NCBI GenBank assembly: GCA_023101885.1
Contig: JALPQD010000044.1
Coordinates: 7,965,565-8,029,564 of the forward strand
Reading direction: 5' to 3'
Source: Typhlomys cinereus
Lineage: Eukaryota > Chordata > Mammalia > Rodentia > Platacanthomyidae
Length of the DNA: 64,000 nucleotides
In this document: in pieces, positions 1 to 12,574 of the stretch
How the letters are laid out: the number at the start of each line of letters is the position of its first letter
How positions within the stretch are numbered: position 1 is the stretch's first letter
The notes under the pieces: generated by a model
Database searches by the model: none
What the model was told of the DNA's origin: nothing
The model's input: only the letters and a program-made list of their open reading frames with translations
Program-made: the position numbers and the translations under genes

Positions 1-490
1 TCTCCAGTCTTCCAGACTGGAAATAACATCATCAATTTTCTCATTTGTTATAGGACTATTTAAATAATTCAAAACTTCCTGATCCAATTTAGGTAAGTTG
101 TGCTTACTCAGAAATTCATCCATTTCTTCTGGATTATCAAATTTTATGGAGTATAAGTTTTTGAAATATGACCTTATAATACTATTTGTTGGATTTCAGT
201 TGTGATAACTCCATTTCCATCTTTAATTTTGTTAATTTGGATTTCCTCTCTCTTAATTTCGGTTAATTTAGCTAGGGGTGTACCAATCTTATTTTTTTCA
301 AAGAATCAGCTTTCTGTCTGGTTGATTCTTTGTATCATTTTCCTTATCTCAATTTTGGATATTTCTCCCGATTTTGCTAATCTCCTCTCTTCTACTGCTT
401 TTGCGATTGGATTGCTCATGTCTAAAGCTTTAAGCTGCATTGCTAAGTTATTTACTTGTGACGTTTCCAAGCATGCCATTTTTTTTATGA
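1..490 (-). mobile_element. L1 ORF2 fragment, cut by window edge
   Basis: The plus strand reads as the reverse complement of LINE-1 ORF2, with typical phrases such as AAGAATCAGCTTTCTGTCTG and CATTTCTTCTGGATTATCAA. Reading frames on the minus strand are broken, so it is a dead fragment. It continues beyond the left edge. Confidence 0.75.
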
Positions 491-1694
491 ATCATCACCT
501 AGGTTGGAGTGAGCTGCTGCCTTTGAGCCACCGATGCAATTGTAAATAACTTAAATAAACTCACTGGTTCATTAAGCTATGCCCAGGTATAATTGTGGTT
601 TCCTATTTGGAGTACATAGATGTTTGTTCATATTTCTCCAGTCACACAAAATAGGACAAAATTTTTCAATAAACCAAATATTTAATGCAGGACATATTTA
701 TTATATTAATCTACAAATGAAGATTCCCTCAGGATTCAACCCAAATTACATTCAATATTTGTTATCATTTAAGTGAAACATTTTTAAAGTAACTCAAGAT
801 ACTAAAATGATCAGAAAACACAAGACCCTGTGTATTATCTGTATATATGGGAACATAATTTCAAGAAATCACAAAAATACTGATTTCCAAATTTTAATTT
901 GGAAACATTTTAACTTGGAATCACATTTCCAGTGATAATACTATGTTTTCTATGGTGGTTTATGCACAATAATCTAGATGAATTTGAACTGCTTACGTCA
1001 AACTAAATCTTATGCACATCAGGTGTTCTCATCTAACATGGAGAAAGCAAACAGCAAACATCACTTAAAACTACAGTAAATTAGCTATCTATAATGAAAT
1101 CCAAGTTATAGTAAATATCACTTAATGAAACAATGAAACTGTTAGTTAGAGCATTCCTGAATTGATTTGACATGCTGGAGGGTTTATTTATTCAAAGGGA
1201 GCCAGGTGAATAAAAATTGATTTTTCTGTTTGCTGTACAAGGTTAAATACTAATGCCTTGGGAACCAAGCCATATGGATAGAAAGGCTCCTAGGTTTGTT
1301 TTGTGATTTTATTTGAAAATATTTTCCTTCTTGTTGTATTTCTGAGGCAAGTTTCCAAGGTTTCTCTTCTTGGTATTAAAAAGCACAGGCAAGTCCACAA
1401 ATTTTATCAGGAAAAAACTTCATTTTGAATAATACACAAAAAAGTCTAATCAGAAAAAGGCACCTATAATTACTTCCATCAGTGCAGAACGTCTGTTATG
1501 GGCTGAATATCTTCCAATTTCAAATATATAAGATCATAAGTGATCATGCTGGAAATATATATACTGGTGTAGATTTTCATTCATGATATGGTATAGATGA
1601 ACATTTGCATACAGATCTTTTTATTAACAATTAGTATTTTTTACATATTTCCTCTTGATTCTCTTCTCTTGGTTTAATTTTTTCATTTTGCGAA

Positions 1695-1725
<31 letters not shown>

Positions 1726-1726
1726 C

Positions 1727-1775
<49 letters not shown>

Positions 1776-1980
1776 CTGTATGTCCCTGTGGAGGACCAAT
1801 AATGACTTTGGGAACCATTCTGGATTGTGGTTTGCTCTGGGATTTCCCAGGCTCCGCCCACCAGGGCTAGGCGTGCAGGTCGCTGACATTTCCACATTTT
1901 TTATGTGGGACCTGGGATCTGAACTCAGGACCTTCTGCTTCTGAGGCAGAGTCTTAACCCCTGAGTCCCCTCCAGCCCCC
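1695..1980 (-). mobile_element. Long B2-like SINE copy with (TG)(AG)n tail
   Basis: The reverse complement carries the tRNA-like head (tail end of CTCTCAGCC-type text at about 1975) and the body phrase CCCAGGCTCCGCCCACCAGG. A (TG)n(AG)n tract at 1697-1770 replaces the usual (CA)n. Older subfamily. Confidence 0.75.
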
Positions 1981-2033
1981 TTCTCCTGAATTTTTTAAGA
2001 TAAGACATTTGATAAATAAGAATAATGAAAGTT

Positions 2034-2256
2034 GGGGCTGGAGAGGTGGCTCAGGGATTAAGCCTCTGCCTTGTAGGCAGAAGGTCCTGAGTTCGGATCC
2101 TAGACCCCACGTATAGACTCCGGGTGGAAGCGGGGGGGGGGGGGGGGGGCGGCCTGCATTTCTGGTCCCGATAGGGCGGAGCCTGTGAATCCCTGGGCAG
2201 TGTAAACCAGGAGGAGGTGGAGGCGGTCCATGGTGGTTCCCGAATTCGTCCGTGGT

Positions 2257-2297
<41 letters not shown>

Positions 2298-2331
2298 GCA
2301 TACATGCACAAGTGAATAAATAATAAAAAAA
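2034..2331 (+). mobile_element. Long B2-like SINE, young copy with target-site duplication
   Basis: The copy starts GGGGCTGGAGAGGTGGCTCA and contains A and B box-like tRNA parts, the body with AGGGCGGAGCCTGTGAAT, a (CA)n block and an A-rich tail. The 15-base duplication AGAATAATGAAAGTT flanks it at 2019-2033 and 2332-2346. A run of 18 G lies at 2132-2149. Confidence 0.9.
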
Positions 2332-2475
2332 AGAATAATGAAAGTTATTAGAAGCCCAGTCCTTGAAAGTAATCCTCTTCCAGTGAGACTTTCTGAAAGC
2401 CTCTGCAATGGTTAGTGTTGTTAACACACCTTGGAGACAAGTTTCTGGGGTCAAGATGTCTAGGAGACAAGCATC

Positions 2476-2775
2476 TGGGAACAGGTATGAGGGATTGTCT
2501 TATTTTGGTACTGATGTGAGAATATCATCTTAATTGTTGGTGGGACCATTCCCTGGGCAGGGGATCCTAGTGTGCAAAAGCGAAATGAGCTGAACACTAG
2601 CATGCCTTCACTCTGCTTTTTGACTGTGACCAGCTGCTTCCAGTTCCTACTGCCTCGACTTCACTAGTGAACTATACTTTGAACTATGAGCCAAAATAAA
2701 TGGTTTTTCTTTCAAGTTTTTTTTTTTTGGGGGGGGTCAGAGTATCTTACCACAACCATAAGAAATAACTAAGAT
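2476..2775 (+). mobile_element. Rodent LTR- or L1-end-like repeat
   Basis: Text such as AGCTGAACACTAGCATGCCT, GAGCCAAAATAAATGG and the ending AGAAATAACTAAGATA is familiar from rodent repeats with an AATAAA signal near the end. I cannot name the family with certainty. Confidence 0.45.
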
Positions 2776-2864
2776 AGCCTCACAGACTGATCCTAAAGGT
2801 CCAGTCACTACTCGTAGAAAGTGTTAAACCTGAGTCAAAAATCAGGTAATCAACATACTATGAA

Positions 2865-2950
2865 ACCAGCCATGGTGGGTTTTGGGAGGCTGAGGCAGAA
2901 GGATAGCTGTGAGTTCAAGCTACCCTGGGCTACAGAGCATATATGCTCAT
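2865..2950 (+). mobile_element. B1 SINE fragment
   Basis: 7SL-like text GGGAGGCTGAGGCAGAAGGA followed by GAGTTCAAG and CTGGGCTACA. Confidence 0.7.
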
Positions 2951-3139
2951 GAAGGCAGCCCTAACTAGATGCAGCAGATTACAAAGACATGAAACTAGGA
3001 CTTATTAGCATGGCAGATAAGAGAATATAATGAGGGAAAGTGTGATTTAAAAGTACATTGCATTAGTAATGAAGCTGAGAGAATAAATTTTTAAAAGTTC
3101 AAGAAATATGTTCACCTCCATACACACACACACACACAA

Positions 3140-3262
3140 AGCTGGACACATAAATGTACACCTGTAACTCCAGCACTCAAAAGGTGAGAAAGGAAGAGTT
3201 CATAGCAGATTGAAGTAGCCTAGGTTACATGAGGTCCCATCTCAAAAAAAAACATAAAATAA
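3140..3262 (+). mobile_element. B1 SINE, diverged
   Basis: ACCTGTAACTCCAGCACTC, then TAGCCTAGGTTACATGAGG and an A-rich end; 7SL-derived pattern. Confidence 0.7.
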
Positions 3263-3549
3263 AAGGCACTCTATGGTCTCAGTATCCAGAGAATACAGGA
3301 AAAACTTTGTGGGCCCATACAGAGAAAATTAATTTACTAAACCCCAACATTTAATTACTTTTCCTCTCATAGAACCCTAGAGATTTGTTCGTACATAAAT
3401 GAAAAAAGTCACTGACATTGCAACCATCCAACTGCTAACTGCAAACCCAGTATTAGTCCACATTCTGTCAGTTCTTTTACTCTTCTATAGAGAACAAAAA
3501 TTGAGGACTAGAGTGCAAAGTTTTTCTAAACTGCATGAAAACAGGGAGG

Positions 3550-3550
<1 letters not shown>

Positions 3551-3630
<80 letters not shown>

Positions 3631-3640
3631 TAAAGAGAGA
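3551..3640 (+). repeat. (GATA)n followed by (GA)n microsatellite
   Basis: About fourteen uninterrupted GATA units pass directly into a GA run. Not attached to a recognisable SINE. Confidence 0.95.
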
Positions 3641-4199
3641 CAGATTTTGCTTTAGCTACAAACTTTTGCCTAAGTTATCACTTTCTTTTTACAATGAATT
3701 GATTTAGATGACTGATGAATTATATGGTTCAGTATGACTCTGAAAACATGAACATCAGCAAGATATCTGAATACCTGTTAAAACTACAAATTTATTCCTA
3801 AGTGCCTAGTATCTCCTCCCATTCATGACATCAGTTCAGAAACTGTCTTGTACCAAAGTCTCTAGGAGAATCCCAAGACTGGAAGTAAAGGAAGTCATAA
3901 ATGAACTTGCAGAAGTTTGTTTCCATCACTGTCTCAGGCTCTTCAGGTCCCGGATGGTCTGAAAACAAAACTGTACAGTGGTCACTGCCCAGAGGGAACA
4001 CACTCACTACTCACCTCAGCTCCAACACTGTGTGTCAGGGCACCAAATAAATACCAGTAAACCCAAACCAGACATTTCCTACTGCCTTTTTAGGCAGAAA
4101 GTTTCATGATACCAAAAATATGCTTGAAATTGTATGTGTACGTGTGTGAAAGCACAGCTATGCATGTGCCATAGAGCATGTTCAAAAGTACAGACTAAG

Positions 4200-4442
4200 G
4201 GGCTAGAGAGATGGCTCAGAGATTAAAACTCTGTCTCACAAGCAGAAGGACCAGAGTTTGGATCCCTGTAAAAACACCAGGTAGAAATGGCAGCAGCCTG
4301 TACTTCCAGTCCTGGTATGCACAGCCTGGGAAATCCCAGAGCAAAGCAAAAAGGAGGTAGAAGCAATCCAGGATGATTCCTGAAGTCACCCTTGGCCTTC
4401 ACAGGGACACTTGTGTGTGGGCCTCCCCCACAAAAAAATAGC
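4200..4442 (+). mobile_element. Long B2-like SINE, older subfamily
   Basis: GGGCTAGAGAGATGGCTCAG head, then GGATCCCTGT, a body with GAAATCCCAGAGCAAAGCAA and AGGAGGTAGAAGCAATCCAG. No long CA block. Confidence 0.85.
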
Positions 4443-4865
4443 CTTTAAAAAAGAAGCCTAACCACCAGCAAAAAAAAAAAAAGTACATAATAACTTTTAA
4501 GTGGTTTTCTTCCCCTTTCCAGCTGTGGAAACTGGATGGGCTGCTGGCTGGTAAGCTAAAGATCCTCAAATGCCCACCTCCTCCTGCTTCCCATTGGGAT
4601 GACAGGTATTATCCATGGTTATTCTACTGAATCTTCCTTCATATGGGATCTGTAGGTCTTAATGTCAGTCCTCAAACTTGAAGTAAGCAATTGTCCACTG
4701 ATTCTCTCACCAAGCCTGGCTTGGAATTTATACATTCTTTTTGTATGTTTTACGCTGGGCTCAGGACCCCAACCTACCAGGCAACTACTGTACAACTGAG
4801 TTACATTCAACCTATATGCCAAAACTAGGTTTTTGTGTTCAGTGGTAAAGTTCCTGTCCTCTAAA

Positions 4866-4980
4866 AGCTGGGTGTAGTGACACAAGCCTAAGTCCCAGCA
4901 CTGGAGGAGCTAAGATGGGGAAGCCCAGCACAGCTCATGAGTTGGAGGTCAACCTCACAACATGCTGAAATAATTGAGGA
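4866..4980 (+). mobile_element. B1 SINE
   Basis: GCTGGGTGTAGTGACACAAG and CCCAGCACTGGAGGAG are 7SL-derived; the tail merges with an AT-rich (AATA)n stretch to about 5030. Confidence 0.75.
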
Positions 4981-5059
4981 ATAAATAATTAATAATTATT
5001 AATAAATAAATTAAGTAATAAATTAAGTGGAAAATTGAATTTTTTTCCTTACAGGATTT

Positions 5060-5262
5060 GTTTGTTTGAGTGTATAGGTATGGATTTATGTACAAGAAAG
5101 CACTGTGTCCACCTGTGGAGAACCAAGGGTCACTTCAAGAATCATCCTGGATTAGTCTACCACCTTATTGATTTATTCTGGGGTTCCCCAGGCTCCATCT
5201 CTGAGTCAGAGGTGAAGGCTGCTGCCATTTCCACCTGGTCTTTTACATGAGATCTACAGCAA
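5060..5262 (-). mobile_element. Long B2-like SINE, 5'-truncated
   Basis: The reverse complement shows the body of the older subfamily (CACCTGTGGAGAACCAAGGG side and CCATTTCCACCTGGTC), but the tRNA-like head is missing. Confidence 0.7.
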
Positions 5263-5407
5263 CGAAAAACAGGCTGATAATCCATACAGCCCTTCATTAT
5301 ATTAACTATAGACGTCCCAGTAAGAAAACTAATAAATTTCCAGGCAATTACCCCTAGAATTAAGGGATGGAATGATGGGCATGACTATTTTTATATGGTG
5401 GAATGTG

Positions 5408-5484
5408 TTTGTAAGGAGTTTCAAACCCAGGGCCTCAAAAATGCTAAGGGCACATTCTAACACTGAGCTATAATCCAGCACCAA
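5408..5484 (-). mobile_element. ID-like SINE
   Basis: Reverse complement of a short tRNA-like element: TTTCAAACCCAGGGCCTCA and CACTGAGCTATAATCCAGC. Confidence 0.6.
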
Positions 5485-5739
5485 ATTTTAAAGTGTGAAG
5501 AATATGAGGACAAAATATAAAAGTTCACACTGAACATATGTGGAAAAGATATTTAATTATAAAATAGAAAAGTAGTCCAGAGTACAGTTTTAAGGATAAT
5601 TGTTTATCTATACAGATAATCTAGAGGTTTTAGGGTTAAATATTTTCATAAAGTAATAAAACAAAAAATAAAGCAGGGAAAGGGGGCTTGAAGTTACATT
5701 TTACAAAAAAAAAAAAAAAAAAGAATGAACAGTCTGTCA

Positions 5740-6840
5740 GCATTTAATATCCACACATTGTGGAATTCAATAGCATTGTGAGAGCAAGTCAAAGACAGTG
5801 AGCTTTCACGTGGAGGACTGAAGGAAAGCTGCATTGGACATTTAGAGCATCACCTTAGTACAAAAAGTTTTTCTTCTACATACAAAAGCAATTTTTTTTC
5901 CATAAGAATAATTTCCTGGGAAGAGGGAGATAAATCCATGAAATATTTCAGAAACCCATATGCACTGAGTTTGCCAAAAACATTATCTTAAAATCCAGTG
6001 CCTTAAAGTGCTTTCATGTGGAAACCATGATGGAAGGCACAGAATACAGTTCACGTCCCCACAATGAAACTTTCAAAAAAGCGTATTTTGCAGTTTGCAA
6101 ATTCAAGTTATCTTGTCAGCTGCTTCTTCCAGAACACTGACATTCCAATAAAACCAGCTCTAGCTTACTTAGTTTTAATGACCTACAGAATGACAGAGTT
6201 GCCTTTTTTCTGGTAACTTTCATCATCTTTGTGGGAAAATACCTAAGCAAGTGATGCGTTTTTAAAATTATAAAACATGCAGAATATGTACAAACAAAAT
6301 TTTAAAAATATTTGCTTCATATACATGTAAATCTGTAATACTTGGGTATAGCTGAAATTGAACAAATATAAAATTTCTGCTTCCTAAAAAATGTTTTTAA
6401 GAATCTAAGACAACTTAAAAGCTATACAAAGAGTTCCTGGGAGAAATCTCAGTCAGTCCACCATAATTATTGCAGAACATTTGGTCTAATCAACAACGAT
6501 CACCTTAAAACTGTTCTGTTTCTGAGAAATGAATATGTATTACAATCAAAAAGAACTCAATATAACAGTGGCTTATTGTGTTTTCTGGATCTTCAACAAT
6601 CTTTATCAACTCATTTGCAACTGTAAAAAAACTATTTACAGAATTCAATTTTAAATACATTTCACAACTTCTAACATTTTATGTTACAAGAATTCAGAGC
6701 TCAAGGCTTAAGTCCAATTACTGATGTATGTAGTCTTTTCTATTATCTTGTGCTCCCGTGACTGTACCCTGACAGTGTACAGTTCAAGACTGCATTCTTT
6801 CTTGACTAAAAGGAAAATCAAACTACATGTTCATTTTTAG
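5740..6840 (-). other. GABPB1: Probable GABPB1 3' UTR
   Basis: About 1.1 kb following the stop codon is free of recognisable SINEs and AT-rich, as expected of a 3' UTR. No minus-strand AATAAA is present nearby. ATTAAA variants occur at about 6173, 5743 and 5551, and I favour the one at about 5743, but the end is a guess. A (T)n run on the minus strand lies at about 5704-5722. Confidence 0.45.
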
Positions 6841-6993
6841 TTAAACAGCTTCTTTGTTAGTCTGAAGACGAGTCATAGCTTCTAATTTCTGTCTGTAGGC
6901 TTCTGCTTCCTGTTCTTTCTTAAGAAGCTGCTGTCGGTATTTTTGTGCTTCTCGATTTGCTTCATCCAGCTGTTTCTGAAGAGCTTCTCTCTC
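6841..6993 (-). CDS. GABPB1: GABPB1 terminal coding exon (leucine zipper)
   Basis: This exon encodes residues 346-395 ([20 protein letters not shown] to QTNKEAV) and the stop TAA at 6841-6843. It forms a highly charged coiled coil. Leucine or alanine recurs every seven residues (L354, A361, L368, A375, L382), fitting the homodimerisation zipper that lets two alpha-beta pairs form a tetramer. The acceptor AG sits at 6994-6995 after a run of T and A bases. The exon continues into the 3' UTR below 6841. Confidence 0.95.
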   Translation of the reverse strand, partial: EREALQKQLDEANREAQKYRQQLLKKEQEAEAYRQKLEAMTRLQTNKEAV

Positions 6994-8607
6994 CTAATTA
7001 AAAAAAAAAATTTTTTTTTTCAATTTTTGCACTAATGTATTAACACAAGTATGGGTCCTAAAAGAAAAACCTGTGGCGGGCAGCCATAAGAAGGTATCTC
7101 TTGCTATTTCCATCTTGCCTTTTCAACCAACTCACTAGTAATTCAAGCCTTAATTTTGTCCTCCATATGAGATGCAGATTACTTTCTAATTTCAAGAAAA
7201 TGATCTCCTAATTAGCAATTAAGAGCAAACATGAATTGAGTACCTGTACTTTTTATGTACGCTAAAAAATACATTTGGATTTATGGAATTCAATTATAAC
7301 TGATTTTAAAAATATCCACCCACCTCCACAATATACAACAGGACACTTCAACATAAAGAATGCTAGCCTAGATTTCTATAACTTGCTAAATTACATCATT
7401 AAACCCATAACACATCATCTAATGAATTATAGTAACACTTCTGCTAAACAAATTTAAAAGGTATATATTAAATTGCTCAGTTATTGGGAGCTAATACACA
7501 AATCAGACTGAGAAAATGAGATCCTTGTTCCGTCTCTACATCCTGCCCTTTTTCAGTTATTTTAAGGATAATAAGAGCAAACCTTTCTTGTACTTCTTGT
7601 GAGCGCATGGATAAAAGTTTACCCACATCATTCTAAACTTAAGGAAATTTCTTGCTTTAGCAATGAAGTAACTCATTACAGAGGCCTTCTACTTCCTAAT
7701 AAGTTGGTAGCCTCAGACAGACACATAAATTACAAGAAAAGCCAGGTTCCACATCCAGAGGGGACTGAAAGCAAGGCAGCTGCTAGCAAAGAACAGGGTC
7801 TTCCTTTTGAGGGTCTCCTCCTGTCTTCTTGATACTAGCTCATTGTGATCCACATGGAAAAGCATATGTATGATCCTCTTGCTTTCCTGTTTCCATCCAC
7901 TGTCCCATACTGGGAATGAAGTCACTTTTCCTATGGGTCCACCAGATGAAGTGAGTGACTGATCATAAAATTAATCTACACATTTCTAATTAAGTAAAAT
8001 ATACAATAAATAATCTTATTTCCAATTCAAGCAATGACCGAACCCTACTATATTGCCACTTCATATCCCTGATACCTCTCTTTTTACACCTTTCTTCCCT
8101 GTATGCAAACGACAGCTGGAAAGCCAGAAAGAACACTGAAGAGACAGACTTCAAGTAAACAATCAGCCATGAACTATGCAGGACTCTGGGCACTAATGAG
8201 CAGGGATGAAGTGTAGGATTTCGCATTGTTTTCCCAGAAGTCAGACCTACATCTGACAGGAGCATTGAGGCACACTAAGTGTCTGAAAACCTTACTTATG
8301 TTAAAAAAAATATCCTTTGGCTACCAACATTTGAGATATGCATAAAATTTGCTGTGATGTAAAGGAAATATTAGAACTGACTAACTATAAGGTATATCCT
8401 AGCATTAGCTATTTATTAACACTTAGCCTCAGTGAGGAATTTGCTATTATTCCAGAGGATGAGAACAAACTTGGTGAAATAGTATAAACGTGAATATGGC
8501 TTAATCATGTTTTGTCATCACACATTTTGATTTCAAATATATTTATGTGTGTAATACACACACACATGCACACATGCATACACGCACATATACAAATATG
8601 TATTCAC

Positions 8608-8685
8608 CCCAGTTAAGGACTGAACCCCGAGCCTCATACATACTAGATAAGCATTCAACCACAAAGTAACAAGACAATCCCTAAG
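8608..8685 (-). mobile_element. ID-like SINE
   Basis: Reverse complement of the tRNA-like pattern: ACTGAACCCCGAGCCTCAT and AAGCATTCAACCAC. A CA-rich stretch lies just before it. Confidence 0.55.
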
Positions 8686-9220
8686 AAGTGAAATATATTT
8701 TAGGTAAAGGAAATGATTTCCCCCTTCTGTTTACCAGGCCAAATAAAAGATCTACTTTAATGGGTTTTTTTAGCTAAATCTGTAAAAATCTAAAGAATAA
8801 GATCATTAGTAGTATTCATTGAATAGATTAAAAGCATGATTATTAACACAAACTTTTTAATCTTTTCACTTTTTACTTACTTCTTACGAATATGGGAAGA
8901 GAATCTTTTTGCCATCTCACTTTTCAAAGCAAATAAAAATCTCTGAAAAGTGGAAAATAGTACTTCTTATTTTACTCAAAGATATGTTTGTTTGTGTTCG
9001 TCATATATTTACTAAACGTATATTACATGCAGGAGAGTTTGTTTAAGTAGATAGTTATTTCAAATATTAATAATGCGACAGCCTGACAGATATTTATTTA
9101 AATAGAAATCCTAAACTTACAGCATTTATCTTTTACAGTAAAACCACATTAACAATGACTTTTATATTTTTAAATAGATGTAGTTAAAACTACTAATACG
9201 CAATACTAAGGCATTTTTCT

Positions 9221-9310
9221 AAGGACTAGAATTGTAGCTCAGTGGCAAAGCACATGCTTAACATGCACCAGGTGCTGGGTTCAATTTCCAACGATGGAGG
9301 GGGAAAAAGA
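9221..9310 (+). mobile_element. ID-like SINE
   Basis: GTAGCTCAGTGGCAAAGCAC and GGTGCTGGGTTCAATTTCC show tRNA A and B boxes with an A/G-rich tail. Confidence 0.75.
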
Positions 9311-9554
9311 TTTTTATGTGAAGAGTCCAAGACTAAAAATTCCAAGAAAAATAAATCCTGATAACACTTGTGGCAACAAGGAGGGTGTTGGTCTTATCCT
9401 CATCCCTACTCTACATTGGATAACTGAATGACAGGGCAAGGAATATTTCAGCTTGCTTTATTTTTTATTTTTTGAAAGATGATTCCTTAATTCTATCTTG
9501 GTGAAAACTAGTTATCTGTTAATAATCTTACCATCTGAAGATTTTCATGTGTAT

Positions 9555-9857
9555 GTGTATGTGTGGGCACATGGGCACGCACATTGTAGATGCCCAATGT
9601 TGACACTGGGATTCACAGGTATTGTTCTTTCATCTTATACTTTTGAAGCTAGGTTTCTAACCAACAGAGCCTTTTTATAGGGCTAGTCTGTCTAGCTAAC
9701 TTGTTCTGAGCATCTATAGGATCTGCTCTCCTGGACTATAATCATGGGCAGGATGGCACACCTGCCCAGCATTTCATTTGGGATCTGGAGATCCAAACTG
9801 CAGTCTTCCTGCATATATGCAAGCACTTTAACCACTGAGCCATCTTACCAGATCTCT
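9555..9857 (-). mobile_element. B2/B4-like SINE, old
   Basis: The reverse complement ends in a tRNA-like head (ACTTTAACCACTGAGCCATC), preceded by a diverged body with GGGATCTGGAGATCCAAACT. Confidence 0.65.
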
Positions 9858-9879
9858 TTTCCCATTTGTTTGTTTACTT

Positions 9880-9935
9880 GAGGGACGGAGAAGAGGAGGG
9901 AGGGACGGAGAGAGGGAGGGACGGAAAGAGGGAGA
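9880..9935 (+). repeat. (GGGA/GAGG)n simple repeat
   Basis: Irregular GGGACGGAGAGAGGGAG units between two SINE pieces. Confidence 0.7.
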
Positions 9936-9944
9936 AGGTATACT

Positions 9945-10097
9945 TATCAATGTCATGGTACACATGTGAAGGCCAGAGGACAGACAGCTTTAGGAATTCA
10001 GTTTTCTCCTTCTACCATGTGAATTTCTGGGGATACAACTGAGGTCACCAAATTTACTAGCAGGTACTTTATTCACTGAGCTATCTCACTGACCCAT
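9945..10097 (-). mobile_element. B3-like SINE
   Basis: GAAGGCCAGAGGACAGACAG, TTCTCCTTCTACCATGTGAA and a final CACTGAGCTATCTCACTGAC read as an inverted B3. Confidence 0.75.
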
Positions 10098-10292
10098 CTT
10101 TTTCCATTTTTATCAATGGAAAAGCAGTGTCTTGAAAGACTAACCCAACCAAAATATTATAAAATTCAAGCCAAAATTTGAGTACAGACAATATGCATTT
10201 TCTAAAAAAGTAAAACTAGGTTAAGTATCTAAGTTGTTTTGTTTGTAAAAATCAATTGGACAAAGATGCAAAACATAATCTTTTTTTTAATG

Positions 10293-10365
10293 TTGGGGAT
10301 GGAACACAGGGCCATGCACTTGCAAGGCAGGTGCTCTGCCTCTGAACTAAATCCCCAAGCCCCAT
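10293..10365 (-). mobile_element. ID-like SINE
   Basis: Reverse complement of the tRNA-like unit, with GGGCCATGCACTTGCAAGGC and CTCTGCCTCTGAACTAAATC. Confidence 0.7.
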
Positions 10366-10611
10366 AATGTTTTTATTAAAGCTTTCCTGAAACAATCACA
10401 ACCACTCATTTCTAATTGTCCATCACTGATTTCTCAACTCAGTAATCAAACAAAATAGCTGTAACAGAGACTGTAGGGCTAAAAAACCAGACATGTTTCT
10501 ATCTGGCCATTTTACCCAAAACTTTATCTTATCCAGCTTTAGAGAAAAGACTTATTGAGATGTATTATATGAAGTTTTAAATTCTAACAGATTAAGCAGG
10601 AAAATAATCCA

Positions 10612-10755
10612 GACTTGGTGAAGTGTGTCTGTAATCCCAGTACTCAGGAGGCAAGAGGTTTAGTGCAAGTTTGAGGCTAATCTAGTTGCATAGTTAATAA
10701 AAGAATGACATTAGCTAAGGAACAAGAGTAACAGAAAAAAAAGAAAAAATCAATA
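10612..10755 (+). mobile_element. B1 SINE, diverged
   Basis: GTGTGTCTGTAATCCCAGTA and CTCAGGAGGCAAGAGGTTTA with an A-rich end. Confidence 0.75.
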
Positions 10756-10897
10756 AAGAAAAAGGAAAACAGACTGAAAAAAAGTACTCAAATAAAATTC
10801 TGTTCAAAGTATACAGAGATCCATTTTTAAAAGAACACTGAGTATCCAAGGCATCCTGGGATTAAAAGGACACAAATATTTCACACACATACATACC

Positions 10898-10995
10898 CAG
10901 AGCTAGGGATTGGGGCGGTAAACTCGATAGTAGAGTCCTGCCTAAAATTCCTGGGTTTGATCACTAGCATTAATCCCCCCCCCAAAAAATCTTTA
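10898..10995 (+). mobile_element. ID-like SINE
   Basis: CTAGGGATTGGGGCGGTAAA and CCTGGGTTTGATCACTAGC followed by a C run and A-rich tail. Confidence 0.6.
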
Positions 10996-12173
10996 AAAAT
11001 AGGTCAATCTTGAAAAACAAACAAAATTCACAATAACATATGCATCTCTAACCTTCGCACCACTGCCTATAAATGGAGAAACTGGTCACTCCCAACACAT
11101 TCATAAATTATAACAGCCAATGTTGCTTGTTCATAGGGAAAATCTGTAAATGATATATGTCCTTCAAAAATGCCTTCACTAAGATTCATCAAGACACAAG
11201 AATAAAGCTAACTATATTAATGTGATCTACTGTCTAATTTCTCTACTGTTTATTTTCTTTAAAAAAAAGTTTCTATCGTGCTAAATGCGGATTAAAAAAA
11301 ACAAAATTTATAATTAATTTTCCACAATTTAAACTAACTTTCCCAGAGATTACTGAGGAAGCTGGAAAGCTTTGTAAACAACTTCTTAGAGCCTTATTTA
11401 TAGAAAGTCACAGTGATACTTATGGACCCAGACAGAAATCTTCATGCAAGATTGTGTCTGAGTTAACTTTTATATTTCTTTGCCCTATTTTATTTTAACC
11501 CCAGAATTACTAAATTTTCAACTCCATAAACTCTTCATGCTGTTCTCTAAGTATTGTAGACATCAACTCGGCCTCTATCATAACCAAAAATGTCTCCAGA
11601 CACCATTGCCCACTTGAGAATTACTGCTCGACAGAAACTTTGGGGGTTAAAGTTTGACTAAGATGTCACTTAAGATAGCAGTATAAAAGTTTGACCAAGA
11701 TAACAACTCTATTGGTCATCAAAGAATGACTTCATGTATTATAGGAAAATGGTTACCTGATTTGATGTAAACATTGGACGTCGTCTCTTTATCCTGTAAC
11801 TCCAGCCCGCATCTTCCATCTATACTCACTGTATGCACCAAAGTTTCTGTAAAGCCCTAAGAAGTCATGTAACCTTGGCTTGAGCATTTCCAGTAATAGA
11901 AAATAAGATTTCCATTACCAGAAAGTTCTATTGAAAACAAAAACAAAACAAACAAAAACACTGTTTTTATACCAAGCTAAATCCCATCTCTCTGGATTTC
12001 CTTCTCCATGGTCCTACTTAATTCTTACTATCTTGTTCCTTGGAATTATTCTCTTTTCATCTCTGGAAATCAATGAGAAATCAGGCTAAACTTTGAGGGA
12101 AACAGTAATGTCCACTGGTCATTAGCAAACAAAGGACAAGTATGTCCATTATTGTTTTTAAAACAATCTATTT

Positions 12174-12400
12174 GGGGCTGATGAGATGGCTCAATGGTAA
12201 AAGCACAAGCCTGACAATCTGAGTTCAATCATCAGAATCCATGTAAAGGTGGAGAGAACTGACTACCAAGTTGTCCTCTGATCCCCACCACACATGCTGC
12301 CATGTGCATTTCCACACACATACACACAAGCACTCTGTGCGGTGTGTGTCTCTCTCTCTCTCTCTCAAACACACACACACACACACACACACTCTCATGC
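12174..12400 (+). mobile_element. B3-like SINE with (TC)n(AC)n tail
   Basis: GGGGCTGATGAGATGGCTCA head, GAGTTCAATCATCAGAATCC, GTTGTCCTCTGATCCCCACC, then CA, TC and AC microsatellite DNA. Confidence 0.8.
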
Positions 12401-12574
12401 ACAATAATGAAGCTAACGAAAGAATTAAAATATATAATTTACTGAATTAAAAAAGCTTACATTTAATAAAAAGCCAAGTAGTTCAAAATGTTTTATTAAA
12501 TAAATTGTTTTTCAGTTTATATGCCTGAAAAAAAATCATCGGACAATCGGAAAAGGTATAAACAGAGTAGTAGG

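Noticed and set aside
202..549. 115-codon plus-strand frame at the left edge
   Set aside because: It is antisense to an L1 ORF2 fragment.
2034..2110. tRNA-like A and B boxes in many SINE heads
   Set aside because: These are SINE promoters; no cloverleaf with a proper acceptor stem or anticodon arm could be read, so no tRNA gene is called.
1954..2454. 166-codon frame with Pro-rich and (CV)n parts
   Set aside because: It is read through a SINE, its poly-G run and its CA tract.
3551..3640. Regular short units suggesting a CRISPR-like array
   Set aside because: It is a GATA microsatellite in mammalian DNA; no repeat-spacer structure exists anywhere in the window.
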